Below, piece by piece: positions 13,401 to 19,437 of a stretch of 64,000 nt of DNA. The notes below the pieces were generated by a model. The model made no database searches. It worked only from the letters and a program-made list of their open reading frames with translations, and had not been told where the DNA came from. Within the stretch, counting starts at the first letter, position 1. Each line of letters starts with the position of its first letter. The position numbers and the translations under genes are program-made. The DNA comes from Ferrovibrio sp. (GTDB lineage Bacteria > Pseudomonadota > Alphaproteobacteria > Ferrovibrionales > Ferrovibrionaceae), in contig NZ_JAGOLP010000004.1 of assembly GCF_017994015.1 (NCBI RefSeq), positions 1-64,000 of the forward strand, read 5' to 3'.

Positions 13401-15309
13401 CGGCGCCTTTGGCGTGACCGGCGCCACCACGCTGGCCAGCGACCTCACAATCGCCACATCGAATGGCGGTGTCAGCTTTGGCGGCACGCTGGATGGCGCT
13501 CACACCCTGACCGTCAATAGCGGTAGCGGCGATATCAGCTTTGGCGGTGCAACGGGCAGTACCACCCGTCTCGGCGCGATAACGCTGAACAGCACCGGCG
13601 CCACCAAGCTCGTCAACGGCATCAAGGCGGCGTCGCTCACCACCAACAGCGACGGCACATTGCAGCTTGGCGGCAGCATCGACACCACCGGCACCCAGAG
13701 CTATGGCGAACTGGCATCGCTGCAAAGCAATACCAGCTTCACCGGCACCACGGTGACATTGAGCAAGGGCGCCCAGGGCACGGCTTCGGGCAGCCAGACC
13801 ATCGGCGTCACCGGCAATCTGGTGCTCACCGAAGGCTTTGGCACGGACGCGAATGCGGTCGGCGGCCTGTCCGTCAGCGGCACCACCACACTCGGCGTCA
13901 CGGCGATCGGCACCACCGGTGCGCAGACCTATACCGGCAAGGTGACGCTGGCGCATGGCACCACCACTTTCACCGGCAGCACGGTTTCGCTGCTGGATGG
14001 TGTGGTGAATACTGGCGGTGACAGCATCGCAATTGTTGGCAATGGCGCCTTCAAGGGTGATTTCGGCACCACCAACACGCTTGCACAAGTCACCGTCAGC
14101 GGCACCACCAGCTTCGGTGGCGGCACCATCTCCACCTTTACCAAGCAGAGCTATACAGGCGCGGCCAGCCTTACCGGCAACCAGATCCTGAAGGATGTCA
14201 GTGTTGCCACCATCACCTTCGGCAGCACCATCGACAGCAGCAACCAGTCCAACCTGACGCTGGAAATCGACGGTTCTTCGGTGGTGTTCAATGGCGCCAT
14301 TGGCAGCACCGGCAAGCTCGGCACCTTGACCATCAATGCCGGCACCACCGGCAAGGCCACGTTTGCCAGCACCGCCCATACCAAGCTGGCCGGCGATCTG
14401 GTGCAGACCGGCGGCGCCAGCATCATCCTGCCGGCAGTGCTGGACGTGGATGGCGCCATCACGTTGGGCATTGTCACCAGCGCAGATGGCAAGGCCCAGG
14501 CCATCACCGGCCCCAGCGTCACGGTCCCCACCGGCCAGGTGCAGATCAGCGCCGGCAAGGATATCGTGATGGGCAGCCTGAAGGGTGAAGGCGATATTCA
14601 GCTGACCATCAACAGCAGCAATGGCTTCATCAAGATCGGCAGCAAGGATGTTGCCGGCGAAGAGGCGCAACCGGCCAGGAAGATCGTGGTCGCTTCGCTC
14701 ACCTCGTCGCGCGCCACGGCCATCAACATGTATGGCACGGTGGCCGGTCGTTCGGATGCCACGGCGGCCTATATCGTCGGCCCGCTGCGCGATCCGCCGT
14801 ATTTCATCAACGACATGCGCTGGGGTCCGCTCGACGTGGTAATCATCCCGCCCTCGGTGGTGCCGCCGGTGGTGGCGGTGCCCAGCACGCCGGGCGCGTC
14901 GTCGCTGTTCACCGGTAATGTCAATCCGGGCGGCATCACCCCGAACGCTCTGGCGGCCTTCGCTGCGCCGCCGGTGCTCACCGTGTCGAACAATCTCGGC
15001 GGCGGCATCAATCCGGGTCTTGTGGTGCCAAGCCAGTCGGGCGGCGTCATCGGCAGCCCGGGCGCGGGCAGCGGCGGCAGCACCCCAGTTGGCGGCGGCA
15101 ATTCGGGCGGTGGCACTGGCGCCATCCCGGTAACACCGACTCAGGGTTCGGCTCCGCTTGGTTCGTCCACGCCCAGCCAGGGCCAGGGTTCCGGCCAAAG
15201 CCCGCAGGGTCAGGGCCAGGGCCAGGGTCAGGGTTCCGGTCAAAGCCCGCAGGGCCAGGGCCAGCCGCAGGGTGAGCAGGAGCGGCAGGGCGCTCAGCCG
15301 GGCGGTTGA
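1432..15309 (+). CDS. Giant filamentous-hemagglutinin-family exoprotein (TpsA), 4,625 aa
   Basis: This is the secreted partner of the upstream TpsB. Residues 1-73 form an extended signal peptide with an Arg-rich stretch near 40-50, a hydrophobic core at about 51-68 and likely cleavage after AQA. The TPS (haemagglutination activity) domain follows at about 75-380 and carries the NPNG motif at residues 157-160. From about residue 650 to 3,770 the protein is a Gly/Ser/Thr/Asn-rich beta-helix array in which a short element of the type (I/V)G(A/S/T)SGxA(L/I) recurs about 22 times. Many units also contain a GLDFTFST-like strand. The C-terminus is Pro/Gly-rich and ends in a Gln/Gly tail. No toxin domain, VENN motif or downstream immunity gene is seen, so adhesin or biofilm matrix protein is preferred over contact-dependent inhibition. 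The ATG follows GAGGTAGG. Confidence 0.93.
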   Translation: MDRKDFLSHSLGVARSFRFRLLTNLTNGLAILPPDALSGRRRGRGAAGRKAALGAAAGALSLTALFSHAGQAQTLPQGGSVVAGSASINQPSPTALNVVQTSNTAIINWQSFSIGAGNSVNFQQPSSSSVTLNRVLGNDPSAIFGTLTATGTVMLVNPNGVFFGPGSRVDVGGLVASTANIKDADFLAGKYLFGTPSANPDARIVNQGDISIKDAGLAALVAPQVHNNGVIRARLGRVALGAAQSFTLDFHGDGLLSFGAGSEVAAVSANADGSMPAALVVNTGQISAEGGVVELSARAVKGVIDNVINTSGVVSAKSVGVQNGKIVLSGGSAGKVQVAGTLDASGTGAGETGGSIIATGESIAVAGGATMDTSGQAGGGLIAIGSDGSGAGARGTGAWAGSVSVAAGAQLKADALGQGDGGTVVVLAEDKTVFAGHISARGGAQGGDGGFAEVSAKQDIVLTGSADLTAAHGKTGTLLIDPATLKIVAAGGGTQNSNAGDGTVASGDADSGENTISVATLTGLNSTTNIVLEATGLITVDTSISLATGNGNSVTLRSTGAGGGITFTKATDTISTQGGSISLEATAPGGSLSNIGGLTSNGGNITLLAGGNISLAGNINAGGGALVISSSAGSITRSGTVLLTGNSLRLSALGGHIGASGSALAFNSGSLTLETGGNIYVTTDRKLSSLSVRANHALLASGNQYSVVANGLTFTVSDDNVSAGHTLTNITSSGTNISFISDVGITAGIVNAGAGDGTVSLTANGGNIVSAASGSPLITGSSLTLTALGSTGLNGAIGASGSALLTAVSSLTATSGSGIVNISNTGTLTLSNISSTTTTASTIAATGNITLGNVNFAPTSGSSSLTISSSAGSILDDGDSATKLTANTLTLNAASAIGSSGTALAAANASSINLTATAGDVYFSTGATTTATFTSVSAGGLINLTSAAAATITSAATAANGNIAITSGGDLTYSKINAGTGNVTLQVGGGNLSVAISGSPEGITANKLTTSTTAATHTATLKTQVSEIVSAVAGSTSGNITVNQTGSVTLTNLVAASSSGSVTVTVTGDGAVTTVKNISAGAAVSGGTISLTTSGAIVASAGNTLAAKTLTINAGGAVASSAQHLKTQTAQLSLTNTGSYYVDNSQELLTSLTINNKHNGSTANDLQLTSQELGFTVTDDGSKSTLSEINSTFLTTFSYTSDKTLVVGQLDLENVTTAKLTTSNGSIIDDASANTRISAKALQLTATENVGESGNAIGINTTKLAVTTGGNLLIDNANHFSELTIVSTHKDTSANYTYAITGRHLDFAMTDSAGGYTFTRLIDSGFGAYGENDAAGGLQYFTFSGDRDITLGQVNTGTFKYSYTPDNSQNSSSAENSVSFSTSKGAILDDGNDSTYVLASYIALSATKNVGTSATNGDIDIVARGIAVTAGTASDLTPGTGGIYINALRTTGADNTANTLYLGGRTRTESGGSGSFATNSGDVVVKLQVGDIATSTSVGTVSGSVTFEALAGSILNPSSNTINATTKMTLKASEAIGSSTSAVRYKANELDAIATNGLVSVSYTGSSSIKFNEVTAGSTITLTSSSDNGVTLGKVIANAGASKLTITSSGNLNDDGNDATVIQGSEIALSTGSSSIGATNQLKVNTPKLTVTNNGSVNIVSSQALTDLTISRSSSASTISIAGTNQTISISSSSGYALNTITSSSNLNFALNVSSSTAVSVGAANVGTGKFTVSTASNITYSGSGEIRAGDIVLTAGSSSSIGTSTSAVAVNGGKLTVESGRNIYVAGVVALTDLTVVSTNSSTSTVSNFGISGTGGKEFSITDSGTTNTIDVAGNSGSVTNFSFTGKKNIAVSEIVATGAVTLKTDGGGVNSNITMVGGGTISGSSVTLYAIGSDTKDSIGNGSIGTSGRAIKLGATSLTAVSNGNIYIDNSSTALSTIDLTLTHKTSATTDNNTYSFSNIGTDGSLTIGDSVGVITVSGSSGSGTMDFTLNADRAILTAGIDAGTNTTGKITLQSTGGATNVAGTINRDSGTLTAGEVSLIAKASTGSHVGSSGQVTTATKKLSISSGGSIDVSNNTTLTDLSLDVSFKASGTASSSTYSYAVAATGLTFTVEDVVSSGSVNAFKLTSISQSGLNLTVTSAKTIQVTNVNVGAGTVKLTADSSSNINATNTSSSVITAGRLEMTGSSIGNSNNGSSTFYGTVGTLSISASGTVNYNNQGNLAVDGLSNRGSSGSDNTLTLTVNSGTLTQASGSTAAISTNKLILTVDNGAIGTSGTPLVINAETLTLSSGSNVYFTNQADLFTFDWTVKHNVGGTNSYGITGKNLSVTMPDSASAGSTTLTQFVDTSGLDFTLSTATGLALGTVNVQSGRQLSLTTTGTTKNITTTDTSLAVTAGKLSLTATGSVGASGTAIKTSAQDLYVTTVGNVHLNNSSADLQTLSITSTQATGGSAPTFGITGENLTLTITDSGVAAVSVVDTTGLDFTFSTKRGQELGKIDLTKAGTATLSSSSAAITTTGTSTDRLTAAVVSITGTALGSSTNKLRVDSPYLTLSTGGDVYLTSNLHVEKLKLTNSTASSTADRTFDITGKKLDGTDGMTAQATFTNAGGTKFSTISDTSGLDFEYSTSGMVTYSTINVGKANLLTITAPSGIRETDGTSSMLAGKIYLAASSGAVGQTSGTGGGLLDITTSQFKTAANNGAYIDLKQKAKVAGFTVGGTSEIKVSAGDLQIGTSNDTDGGLSLNGATTTITVVNGSILGGGSISGSGTLTLSASGAIGSANSALTTSANSSGTTTLTATASGGGIYLMESYSLTVSSMTAAGDVVLNNGSNNAGNNFTLAGALTATGHNVSIITSGTGSITSNTASTIDAASLTLSAIDGSIGASTNANTRVKTTATKLTIKTIGGFVVGSSSDLTDLSIDRTPTSGTNNSSGTVSITATNLTWSATDSSGTITFTDVSDTTGLNFTYQSRGNIAVNTLNLGSGTASLTATQGVSTAAATITGTGSNKLTAGALTLAANTGTAAAIGSSETALGLSVSSLAASAGTGGIFVSNDKALTTGAISSNGALSVKTTTGDLTLNGATSWGSGTALTLEAAGALRSNNIALTAGSNANSSITLKAGTGIGSADSAIRIAPYTSGSTGSTVSATVTGTGSLYLNVTSSLVGGLTTSVNNGATVVTGAGNMTIAGMTSTTDAAGNDINVTLSSGNLTIGSTGAAATISAGMQNGKVVLNAQSGSISQGNANSTINGGGVLLKSSGVIGASGSALGVNSRRLEAALTQSGSAIYLKTTSELSAALLSTNNGTISIAAGDAAAIDLNSVTSGGGIISVTTTTGGSRIGIGNVNAGSGAVTVNAGTGTVFDDGKSDTLITASTLSVYGGAGVGSSSAYLNTKTATITGGAGTGSVYIADSGTTGISLGTSGTALSVTDGSLVVTTAGATAVVNVTQTTDGSGKDVKITGSSGNVTVTKLYAGAAASTGSPSSSLAEISAAGSILTSGSDTHIVAGKLSLTSTGGNIGAVTDSATGAGSPVLVKVGGIDKLSAATNASVISVSNSGTTAVTLGSTAITLGTGSSAYIKTAGDMDVSAGLSVSNGNLLLESGGTLTLPAAGSITITGALTLKGTTDVVASGGGRDLTITASGLTFTSGSTGGNTKLTTTTGALNASLTGTGKNLTVSNTGTLTGLTLAANGDIAFTNSVGFTATSVTATGTSRNVKLTATTGNLTVTTANAAATGTLELAAAAGSILGASDGSMTAAELKMTSQTAIGTSSQAFTTAISKVSATVTGTGDIYLAYTSNGATTGDLSTASGDINVSLNTGTLTVDGSKISAGNSGSLSLKSGGTVALTGGYINKGGDTTKSGLAVEASTITLAGAINTTGAQVYKGAATVKGDLTAKSISFDKQVKLSDTADQTFNTSAANGDVILAGGFFGQAQSLEIKAGTGKVAIQTASSNGGSLTISGGTIELASITTEGAQSYTGATTLNGSSYTTNGGAFGVTGATTLASDLTIATSNGGVSFGGTLDGAHTLTVNSGSGDISFGGATGSTTRLGAITLNSTGATKLVNGIKAASLTTNSDGTLQLGGSIDTTGTQSYGELASLQSNTSFTGTTVTLSKGAQGTASGSQTIGVTGNLVLTEGFGTDANAVGGLSVSGTTTLGVTAIGTTGAQTYTGKVTLAHGTTTFTGSTVSLLDGVVNTGGDSIAIVGNGAFKGDFGTTNTLAQVTVSGTTSFGGGTISTFTKQSYTGAASLTGNQILKDVSVATITFGSTIDSSNQSNLTLEIDGSSVVFNGAIGSTGKLGTLTINAGTTGKATFASTAHTKLAGDLVQTGGASIILPAVLDVDGAITLGIVTSADGKAQAITGPSVTVPTGQVQISAGKDIVMGSLKGEGDIQLTINSSNGFIKIGSKDVAGEEAQPARKIVVASLTSSRATAINMYGTVAGRSDATAAYIVGPLRDPPYFINDMRWGPLDVVIIPPSVVPPVVAVPSTPGASSLFTGNVNPGGITPNALAAFAAPPVLTVSNNLGGGINPGLVVPSQSGGVIGSPGAGSGGSTPVGGGNSGGGTGAIPVTPTQGSAPLGSSTPSQGQGSGQSPQGQGQGQGQGSGQSPQGQGQPQGEQERQGAQPGG
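3397..12760 (+). repeat. About 22 imperfect IGxSGxA(L/I) repeats inside the exoprotein gene
   Basis: The element IGASGSAL or a variant recurs near nt 3397, 3817, 4117, 5173, 5656, 6036, 6336, 6715, 7144, 7579, 8247, 8647, 9040, 9449, 9752, 10072, 10504, 10798, 11206, 11572, 11976 and 12720. The spacing is mostly 300-450 bp, with one gap of about 1.05 kb between 4117 and 5173. The copies are diverged at DNA level, suggesting old duplication with selection on the protein fold. Confidence 0.8.
15184..15254 (+). repeat. Direct repeat encoding the Gln/Gly tail of the exoprotein
   Basis: A 26-bp unit at 15184-15209 recurs at 15229-15254 with one mismatch (offset 45 bp) and encodes GQGSGQSPQG twice. 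It is surrounded by short CAGGGC runs encoding QG. Such low-complexity repeats commonly change copy number by slippage. Confidence 0.8.
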
Positions 15310-15320
15310 TCCAGCAGATA

Positions 15321-15366
15321 ACCATCGGCCCGGGCCAGCGCAGCCGGGGCCGATGGTTCATTTTCG
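15321..15366 (+). terminator. Rho-independent terminator after the exoprotein gene
   Basis: The stem ACCATCGGCC (15321-15330) pairs with GGCCGATGGT (15348-15357) and is extended by a CGG/CCG pairing with a one-base bulge. It is followed by TCATTTTC. It lies 12 bp after the stop codon. Confidence 0.68.
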
Positions 15367-15412
15367 GCGCCAGTATGGCTAAACTGCCGCAAATTTATCG
15401 TGAGGATATGTC

Positions 15413-16171
15413 TTGAGCACCACACCGTCCAAGAGCGAGCCGGCGGAGGCTTCGGCCGGCCTGCCGCTATTCTACCAGCAGCCGCGCCCGCTGATCGCCG
15501 AGCGTGATGCCGAGCTCAGCATCGGCGCAATCGATGATCTTGGTTTTGCCGCCAACACCAATTCCCTGCCGGTGGTGGGGGCAGAATTGCCGGTGGCCTG
15601 CAAACATTTTCCGATCCTGTTCACCACCGGGCCGGAGCCGGCCATGGTGGCGTTGCTGGGTCTGCGCTCGGGCGAAAATCTGTTTGTGGATGCAGCCGGC
15701 GCCTGGGCGCCGGGGGTATATATGCCGGCCTATCTGCGGCGCTACCCGTTCATTTTCATGGAAAACAGCGAGCGTGGCGAATTGACGCTGTGTCTCGACA
15801 TGGCGGCATCCTGCGTCGGCAAGGCCGGCAACCGGTTATTCGAGGCCGGCGAACCGACCGACTTCACCAAGGCGGCGCTGGATTTCTGCCGCGAATACCA
15901 GTCGCATTTTGCCTTCACGGCCGATTTCATAACCGCCTTGCGTGAGGCTGATCTGCTGGTGGATAATCGCGCCGATATCACCATGGCGGATGGCCAGAAA
16001 CTCAGCCTGGGCGGTTTTCAGGTGATCGACGAGGCGCGCTTCAACAGCCTGTCGGCAGAAACCTTCCTGGATTGGCGCCAGCGTGGCTGGCTGCCGATGG
16101 TGTATTGCCATTTGATCTCCACCGGCAACTGGGCCGGCCTGATCGACCGTGCCGGCGCACGACCGGCCTGA
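15413..16171 (+). CDS. SapC family protein, 252 aa
   Basis: The protein matches the SapC family, named from a surface-array (S-layer associated) gene and otherwise poorly characterised. The recognisable core runs from FPILFTTGPEP through LLGLRSGENLF and YMPAYLRRYPFIF (about residues 64-115), followed by a conserved helical C-terminal part. No signal peptide or membrane span is visible. The start is TTG at 15413, supported by a Shine-Dalgarno-like TGAGGA six bases upstream; the ATG five bases earlier runs into a stop. It sits directly after the adhesin gene, separated by a terminator, so a shared surface role is only suggested. Confidence 0.82.
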   Translation: MSTTPSKSEPAEASAGLPLFYQQPRPLIAERDAELSIGAIDDLGFAANTNSLPVVGAELPVACKHFPILFTTGPEPAMVALLGLRSGENLFVDAAGAWAPGVYMPAYLRRYPFIFMENSERGELTLCLDMAASCVGKAGNRLFEAGEPTDFTKAALDFCREYQSHFAFTADFITALREADLLVDNRADITMADGQKLSLGGFQVIDEARFNSLSAETFLDWRQRGWLPMVYCHLISTGNWAGLIDRAGARPA

Positions 16172-16191
16172 TTACGCGAGGAAGCAACGCC

Positions 16192-16839
16192 ATGTTGAAA
16201 TCGCTGCGCGCCGCTGGTCTATGCCTTGGCCTGCTGTTCGGTTTGTCCCTCATTGGCGCGCAGGCTGGCGCGGCCCAGGCGCAAGATCGCGCGTCGGCCC
16301 CCAAAGCCGCGGTTGAAGGTTTCCGCAGCGCCAAATTCGGCATGGATGAAGCCGCTCTGCGCAAGGCGGCGGAGAAGGATTTTGGCAAGGCGGCAATCTC
16401 GGTGGAGACCAATCCGCTGGAAAAAACCAAGGTGCTGTCGCTGGAAGCCGTTGATCTGCTGCCCGGTACCGGCAAGGGCCGGGTTTCGTATATCCTGGGC
16501 TATTCCAGCCAGAAGCTGACCCAGGTGACGGTGGTGTGGCTTGGCGCCGCCGCCAATGAGGCGGAAAACAATCGCCTGCGTGGCATCGCCTCCGCCTTGC
16601 AGACCTATTTCACCCAGGCCGGCTATGTGAAGGAAAGCATCATCCTGGAAGGCAGCATGCCGGATGGTTCGCAGGTGGCGTTCCATGGTGCGGATGACAA
16701 GGGCCGACTGACCCTGCTGCGGTATTCCATCGGCCGTGCCGACGACAAGGGCAAGATGGATGTGCCGGTGGTGGTGCTGACCTATACCGAGAATCCGAAA
16801 AATCCGGATGTGTTCCGCATCAAGCCGGGTTCTTTCTAA
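16192..16839 (+). CDS. Secreted protein of unknown function, 215 aa
   Basis: The start at 16192 is chosen because it follows GAGGA by nine bases and gives a clean Sec signal peptide (LCLGLLFGLSLIGAQAGAAQAQ, cleavage near residue 31). Upstream in-frame starts would overlap the preceding gene. The mature protein opens with a VEGFRSAKFGMDEAALRKA segment, which resembles small periplasmic proteins that sense or bind at a regularly spaced helix. I do not recognise a named family. It lies 20 bp after the SapC-family gene on the same strand and is closed by a strong terminator, so the two are probably cotranscribed. Confidence 0.75.
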   Translation: MLKSLRAAGLCLGLLFGLSLIGAQAGAAQAQDRASAPKAAVEGFRSAKFGMDEAALRKAAEKDFGKAAISVETNPLEKTKVLSLEAVDLLPGTGKGRVSYILGYSSQKLTQVTVVWLGAAANEAENNRLRGIASALQTYFTQAGYVKESIILEGSMPDGSQVAFHGADDKGRLTLLRYSIGRADDKGKMDVPVVVLTYTENPKNPDVFRIKPGSF

Positions 16840-16856
16840 ACCGCTCAGATCGATTG

Positions 16857-16895
16857 AAAAACGCCCCGCAGGTTGAAGCCTGCGGGGCGTTTTCG
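16857..16895. terminator. Bidirectional Rho-independent terminator
   Basis: A perfect 12-bp stem, ACGCCCCGCAGG (16861-16872) with CCTGCGGGGCGT (16879-16890), has a 6-nt loop and is flanked by AAAA on the left and TTTT on the right. It serves the secreted-protein gene on the plus strand and metY on the minus strand. Confidence 0.92.
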
Positions 16896-18182
16896 TTACA
16901 GGCCGGCCAGTGCCTGGTCAAGATCGGCCAGGATGTCGTCGATATGCTCGATGCCGACTGAAAGCCGCACATAACCCGGTGTGACGCCGCTGGCCACTTG
17001 TTCATCGGGGCTGAGCTGGCTATGCGTGGTGGTGGCGGGATGGATTGCCAGGCTGCGCGCATCGCCGATATTCGCCACATGGTAAAACAGCTTCAGCGCA
17101 TTGATGAACTTGCGCCCGGCCTCGGCTCCGCCTTTCAATTCAAAGCCCAGCAGCCCGCCATAGCCGCCGGCCAGATACTTGTCGGCGCGGCTGCGCGCTT
17201 CGCCGCTTTGCAGGCCGGGATAGATCACATGCTGCACCGCTGCATGTTTCGCCAGGAATTGCGCTACGGCGGCGGCATTGCGGCTATGCTCGCGGATGCG
17301 CAATGGCAGGGTTTCCAGGCCCTGAATGATCTGGAAGGCATTAAACGGGCTGAGCGCCGCACCCAGGTCGCGCAGCAGGGTGACGCGCGCCTTGATGATA
17401 TAGGCCACCGGGCCGATTGGCTTAACCGCCTCGGTCCACACCGCGCCGTGATAGCTCGGATCAGGCTGGTTCAGCAGCGGCTGGCGCTTCGGGTGTTTCG
17501 CCCAGTCGAAATTGCCGCCATCGATGATCACGCCACCAATCGAGGTGCCATGGCCGCCGATGAATTTGGTGGTGGAATACACCACCACGGCGGCGCCATG
17601 GGCCAGCGGCCGGGCCAGGATCGGCGCAGCAGTATTATCCACGATCAGCGGGATGCCGAGCGCGCGGCCGATGGCGGCCACTTCGGCGATGGGGAAAACC
17701 TGCAATTTCGGATTGGGCAGGGTTTCGGCATAATAGGCGCGGGTACGCTCATCCGTGGCCCGGCGAAAATTCTCCGGATCGCCCGGGTCAACAAACCGCA
17801 CCTCGATACCCTGCTGCTTCAGCGTGTTGGCAAACAGGTTCCAAGTGCCGCCATAAAGGTCGGTGGAACTCACCACATTGTCGCCGGCCACAGCCAGATT
17901 CTGCAGCGCCAATGCCGAAGCGGCCTGGCCCGAAGCCACTGCCAGCGCTGCCGCACCGCCTTCCAGCGCCGTCAGGCGCTGTTCCAGCACATCCACGGTC
18001 GGATTCATGATCCGGGTGTAGATGTTGCCGAATTCCTTCAGCGCAAACAGGTTGGCGGCATGCTCGGCATCGCGAAACTGGTAGGAGGTGGTCTGATAAA
18101 TCGGCACCGCCACCGCGCCGGTGGTCGGGTCGGCGCGATAGCCGGCATGCAGGGCAATGGTTTCGGGATTGCTGTAAGCCAT
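16896..18182 (-). CDS. metY: O-acetylhomoserine sulfhydrylase (PLP-dependent), 428 aa
   Basis: The enzyme forms homocysteine from O-acetylhomoserine and sulfide, a cytosolic step of methionine synthesis. It is a fold-type I PLP enzyme of the Cys/Met metabolism family, full length at 428 residues. The PLP lysine is K206 in VVYSTTKFIGGHG, and the phosphate-contacting ASGQAASALA segment is at 83-92. The opening ETIALHAGYRADPTTGAVAVP is typical of MetY rather than MetB or MetZ. The gene is divergent from a GcvA-like LysR gene, and a sulfate-binding protein gene follows that regulator, giving a small sulfur-assimilation group. Confidence 0.93.
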   Translation of the reverse strand: MAYSNPETIALHAGYRADPTTGAVAVPIYQTTSYQFRDAEHAANLFALKEFGNIYTRIMNPTVDVLEQRLTALEGGAAALAVASGQAASALALQNLAVAGDNVVSSTDLYGGTWNLFANTLKQQGIEVRFVDPGDPENFRRATDERTRAYYAETLPNPKLQVFPIAEVAAIGRALGIPLIVDNTAAPILARPLAHGAAVVVYSTTKFIGGHGTSIGGVIIDGGNFDWAKHPKRQPLLNQPDPSYHGAVWTEAVKPIGPVAYIIKARVTLLRDLGAALSPFNAFQIIQGLETLPLRIREHSRNAAAVAQFLAKHAAVQHVIYPGLQSGEARSRADKYLAGGYGGLLGFELKGGAEAGRKFINALKLFYHVANIGDARSLAIHPATTTHSQLSPDEQVASGVTPGYVRLSVGIEHIDDILADLDQALAGL

Positions 18183-18194
18183 GATGTTTGAGCC

Positions 18195-18240
18195 TCGAAT
18201 GGGTTCGATGGAGACGGGTACTTTATTTCACAATAAATAA
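18195..18240. promoter_or_regulatory. AT-rich divergent promoter region with inverted repeats
   Basis: The 156-bp gap between metY and the LysR gene is AT-rich. It contains TTATTT-N6-AAATAA (18223-18240) and TCGAA-N4-TTCGA (18195-18208) just upstream of the metY start. Either could be a LysR-type or other regulator site. I see no SAM-II riboswitch core here. Confidence 0.35.
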
Positions 18241-18338
18241 CTGTTTACAAATTAATTTAACATCAAATTTGACATAATAACATTCGTTGTTAGTATTCAT
18301 GGTGTGAAAAATCTGCCGCAGCCAGCCGAGATCAGCCC

Positions 18339-19328
18339 ATGAACCAGATTGCCCGCGCCGTGCCGGCGCTCCAGTTGCCGGCCAAGCCGAATATCGCTGC
18401 ATTGCCCAATGCAGCGGCCCGGGCAGCGCCCAAGCGCCGGTTGCCGCCGCTGGGTGCGTTGCGCACTTTTGAAGTGGTGGCGCGCCATCTCAGCCTGGCC
18501 CGAGCTGCCGATGAGCTTTGCGTCACCCCGGCGGCGGTCAGCCATCAAATCCGCACGCTGGAAGATCATCTCGGCGTGCCGCTGTTTCGCCGCTCGGGGC
18601 GTAACATCCTGCTCACTGATGCTGGCCAGGCCTGCCTGCCGGGTATTCGTGACGGCTTCGAACGCCTGACCAGCGCGGTGAACCAGATCGACAGTTTTGG
18701 CCAATCCGGCATCCTTACCGTCAGCGTGGCGCCGTCTTTTGCGGTGAAATGGCTGGTGCCGCGGCTGGACCGTTTCCAGGAACAGCAGCCCGGCATCGAT
18801 ATCCGGGTCTCGGCTTCCAATCAGTTGGCCGATTTTGCCAGCGATGATGTTGATCTGGCGATCCGCTATGGCTCGGGCCGTTATCCCGGCCTGATGGTGG
18901 AGCGCCTGCTGCCGGAAGCGGTGTTCCCGGTTTGCAGCCCGGATTTGCTGGCGCAGATCAAAAGCCCGGCCGATTTGCAAAGCCAGATGCTGCTGCATGA
19001 CGATAGCCCGGATGATGACCAATCCTGCCCCACCTGGCAGATGTGGCTGCGCGCTGCTGGTCTGGCCGATGCGGAGTGGAAGCGCGGCCTGCGCTTCACC
19101 CAGTCCAGTCTGGTGCTGGAAGCAGCGATCCATGGCAAGGGTGTGGCGTTGGCCAAGGCCACCCTGGCTGAAAGCGACCTCGCCAGCGGGCGGCTGGTGC
19201 GGCTGTTCGGGGATGCCACGCCGCTGGATTTCGCCTATTATGTGGTAGGCCCGGAACGTAAGGTGGGTTTGCCCAAAGTGGCCGCCTTTATCAATTGGCT
19301 GCGGGGCGAGGTGGCAACGCCTGCGTAA
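18339..19328 (+). CDS. LysR-family transcriptional regulator, GcvA-like, 329 aa
   Basis: The protein has an N-terminal winged helix-turn-helix (about residues 36-95, with ARAADELCVTPAAVSHQIRTLE as recognition region), preceded by a non-conserved 33-residue extension, and a C-terminal periplasmic-binding-like effector domain. The phrase LPPLGALRTFEVVARHLS is characteristic of the GcvA subgroup. It is divergent from metY and 109 bp upstream of the sulfate-binding protein gene, so control of one or both is likely, though GcvA itself controls glycine cleavage in E. coli. A later in-frame start would remove the extension. Confidence 0.88.
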   Translation: MNQIARAVPALQLPAKPNIAALPNAAARAAPKRRLPPLGALRTFEVVARHLSLARAADELCVTPAAVSHQIRTLEDHLGVPLFRRSGRNILLTDAGQACLPGIRDGFERLTSAVNQIDSFGQSGILTVSVAPSFAVKWLVPRLDRFQEQQPGIDIRVSASNQLADFASDDVDLAIRYGSGRYPGLMVERLLPEAVFPVCSPDLLAQIKSPADLQSQMLLHDDSPDDDQSCPTWQMWLRAAGLADAEWKRGLRFTQSSLVLEAAIHGKGVALAKATLAESDLASGRLVRLFGDATPLDFAYYVVGPERKVGLPKVAAFINWLRGEVATPA

Positions 19329-19340
19329 TTCTCTGATAGT

Positions 19341-19382
19341 TTTTTGTAAATTATAAAACAAAAACCTCTCAGTATGTAAAAT
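19341..19382 (+). promoter_or_regulatory. Candidate promoter and inverted repeat upstream of the sulfate-binding protein gene
   Basis: TTTTTGT (19341-19347) and ACAAAAA (19358-19364) form a 7-bp inverted repeat, followed by a -10-like TAAAAT (19377-19382) with no good -35. That arrangement fits a LysR-activated promoter. Confidence 0.35.
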
Positions 19383-19437
19383 AAAGCGGGTGGCCTAGTT
19401 TGAAGCCTGACGGTTACCAACAGCCAGGAGGCTCAGC

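Noticed and set aside
12070..15243. 1,057-aa minus-strand open frame inside the exoprotein gene
   Set aside because: Antisense shadow of a GC-rich repetitive gene; low-complexity Ala/Gly/Asp/Arg composition and no recognisable domain.
1432..16839. Contact-dependent inhibition (CdiBA-I) system
   Set aside because: No VENN motif, toxin C-terminus or small immunity gene after the exoprotein.
16998..18191. 397-aa plus-strand open frame opposite metY
   Set aside because: Shadow of a conserved enzyme on the other strand.
18183..18338. SAM-II riboswitch upstream of metY
   Set aside because: Alphaproteobacterial metY leaders often carry one, but the core sequence and pseudoknot pairing were not found.
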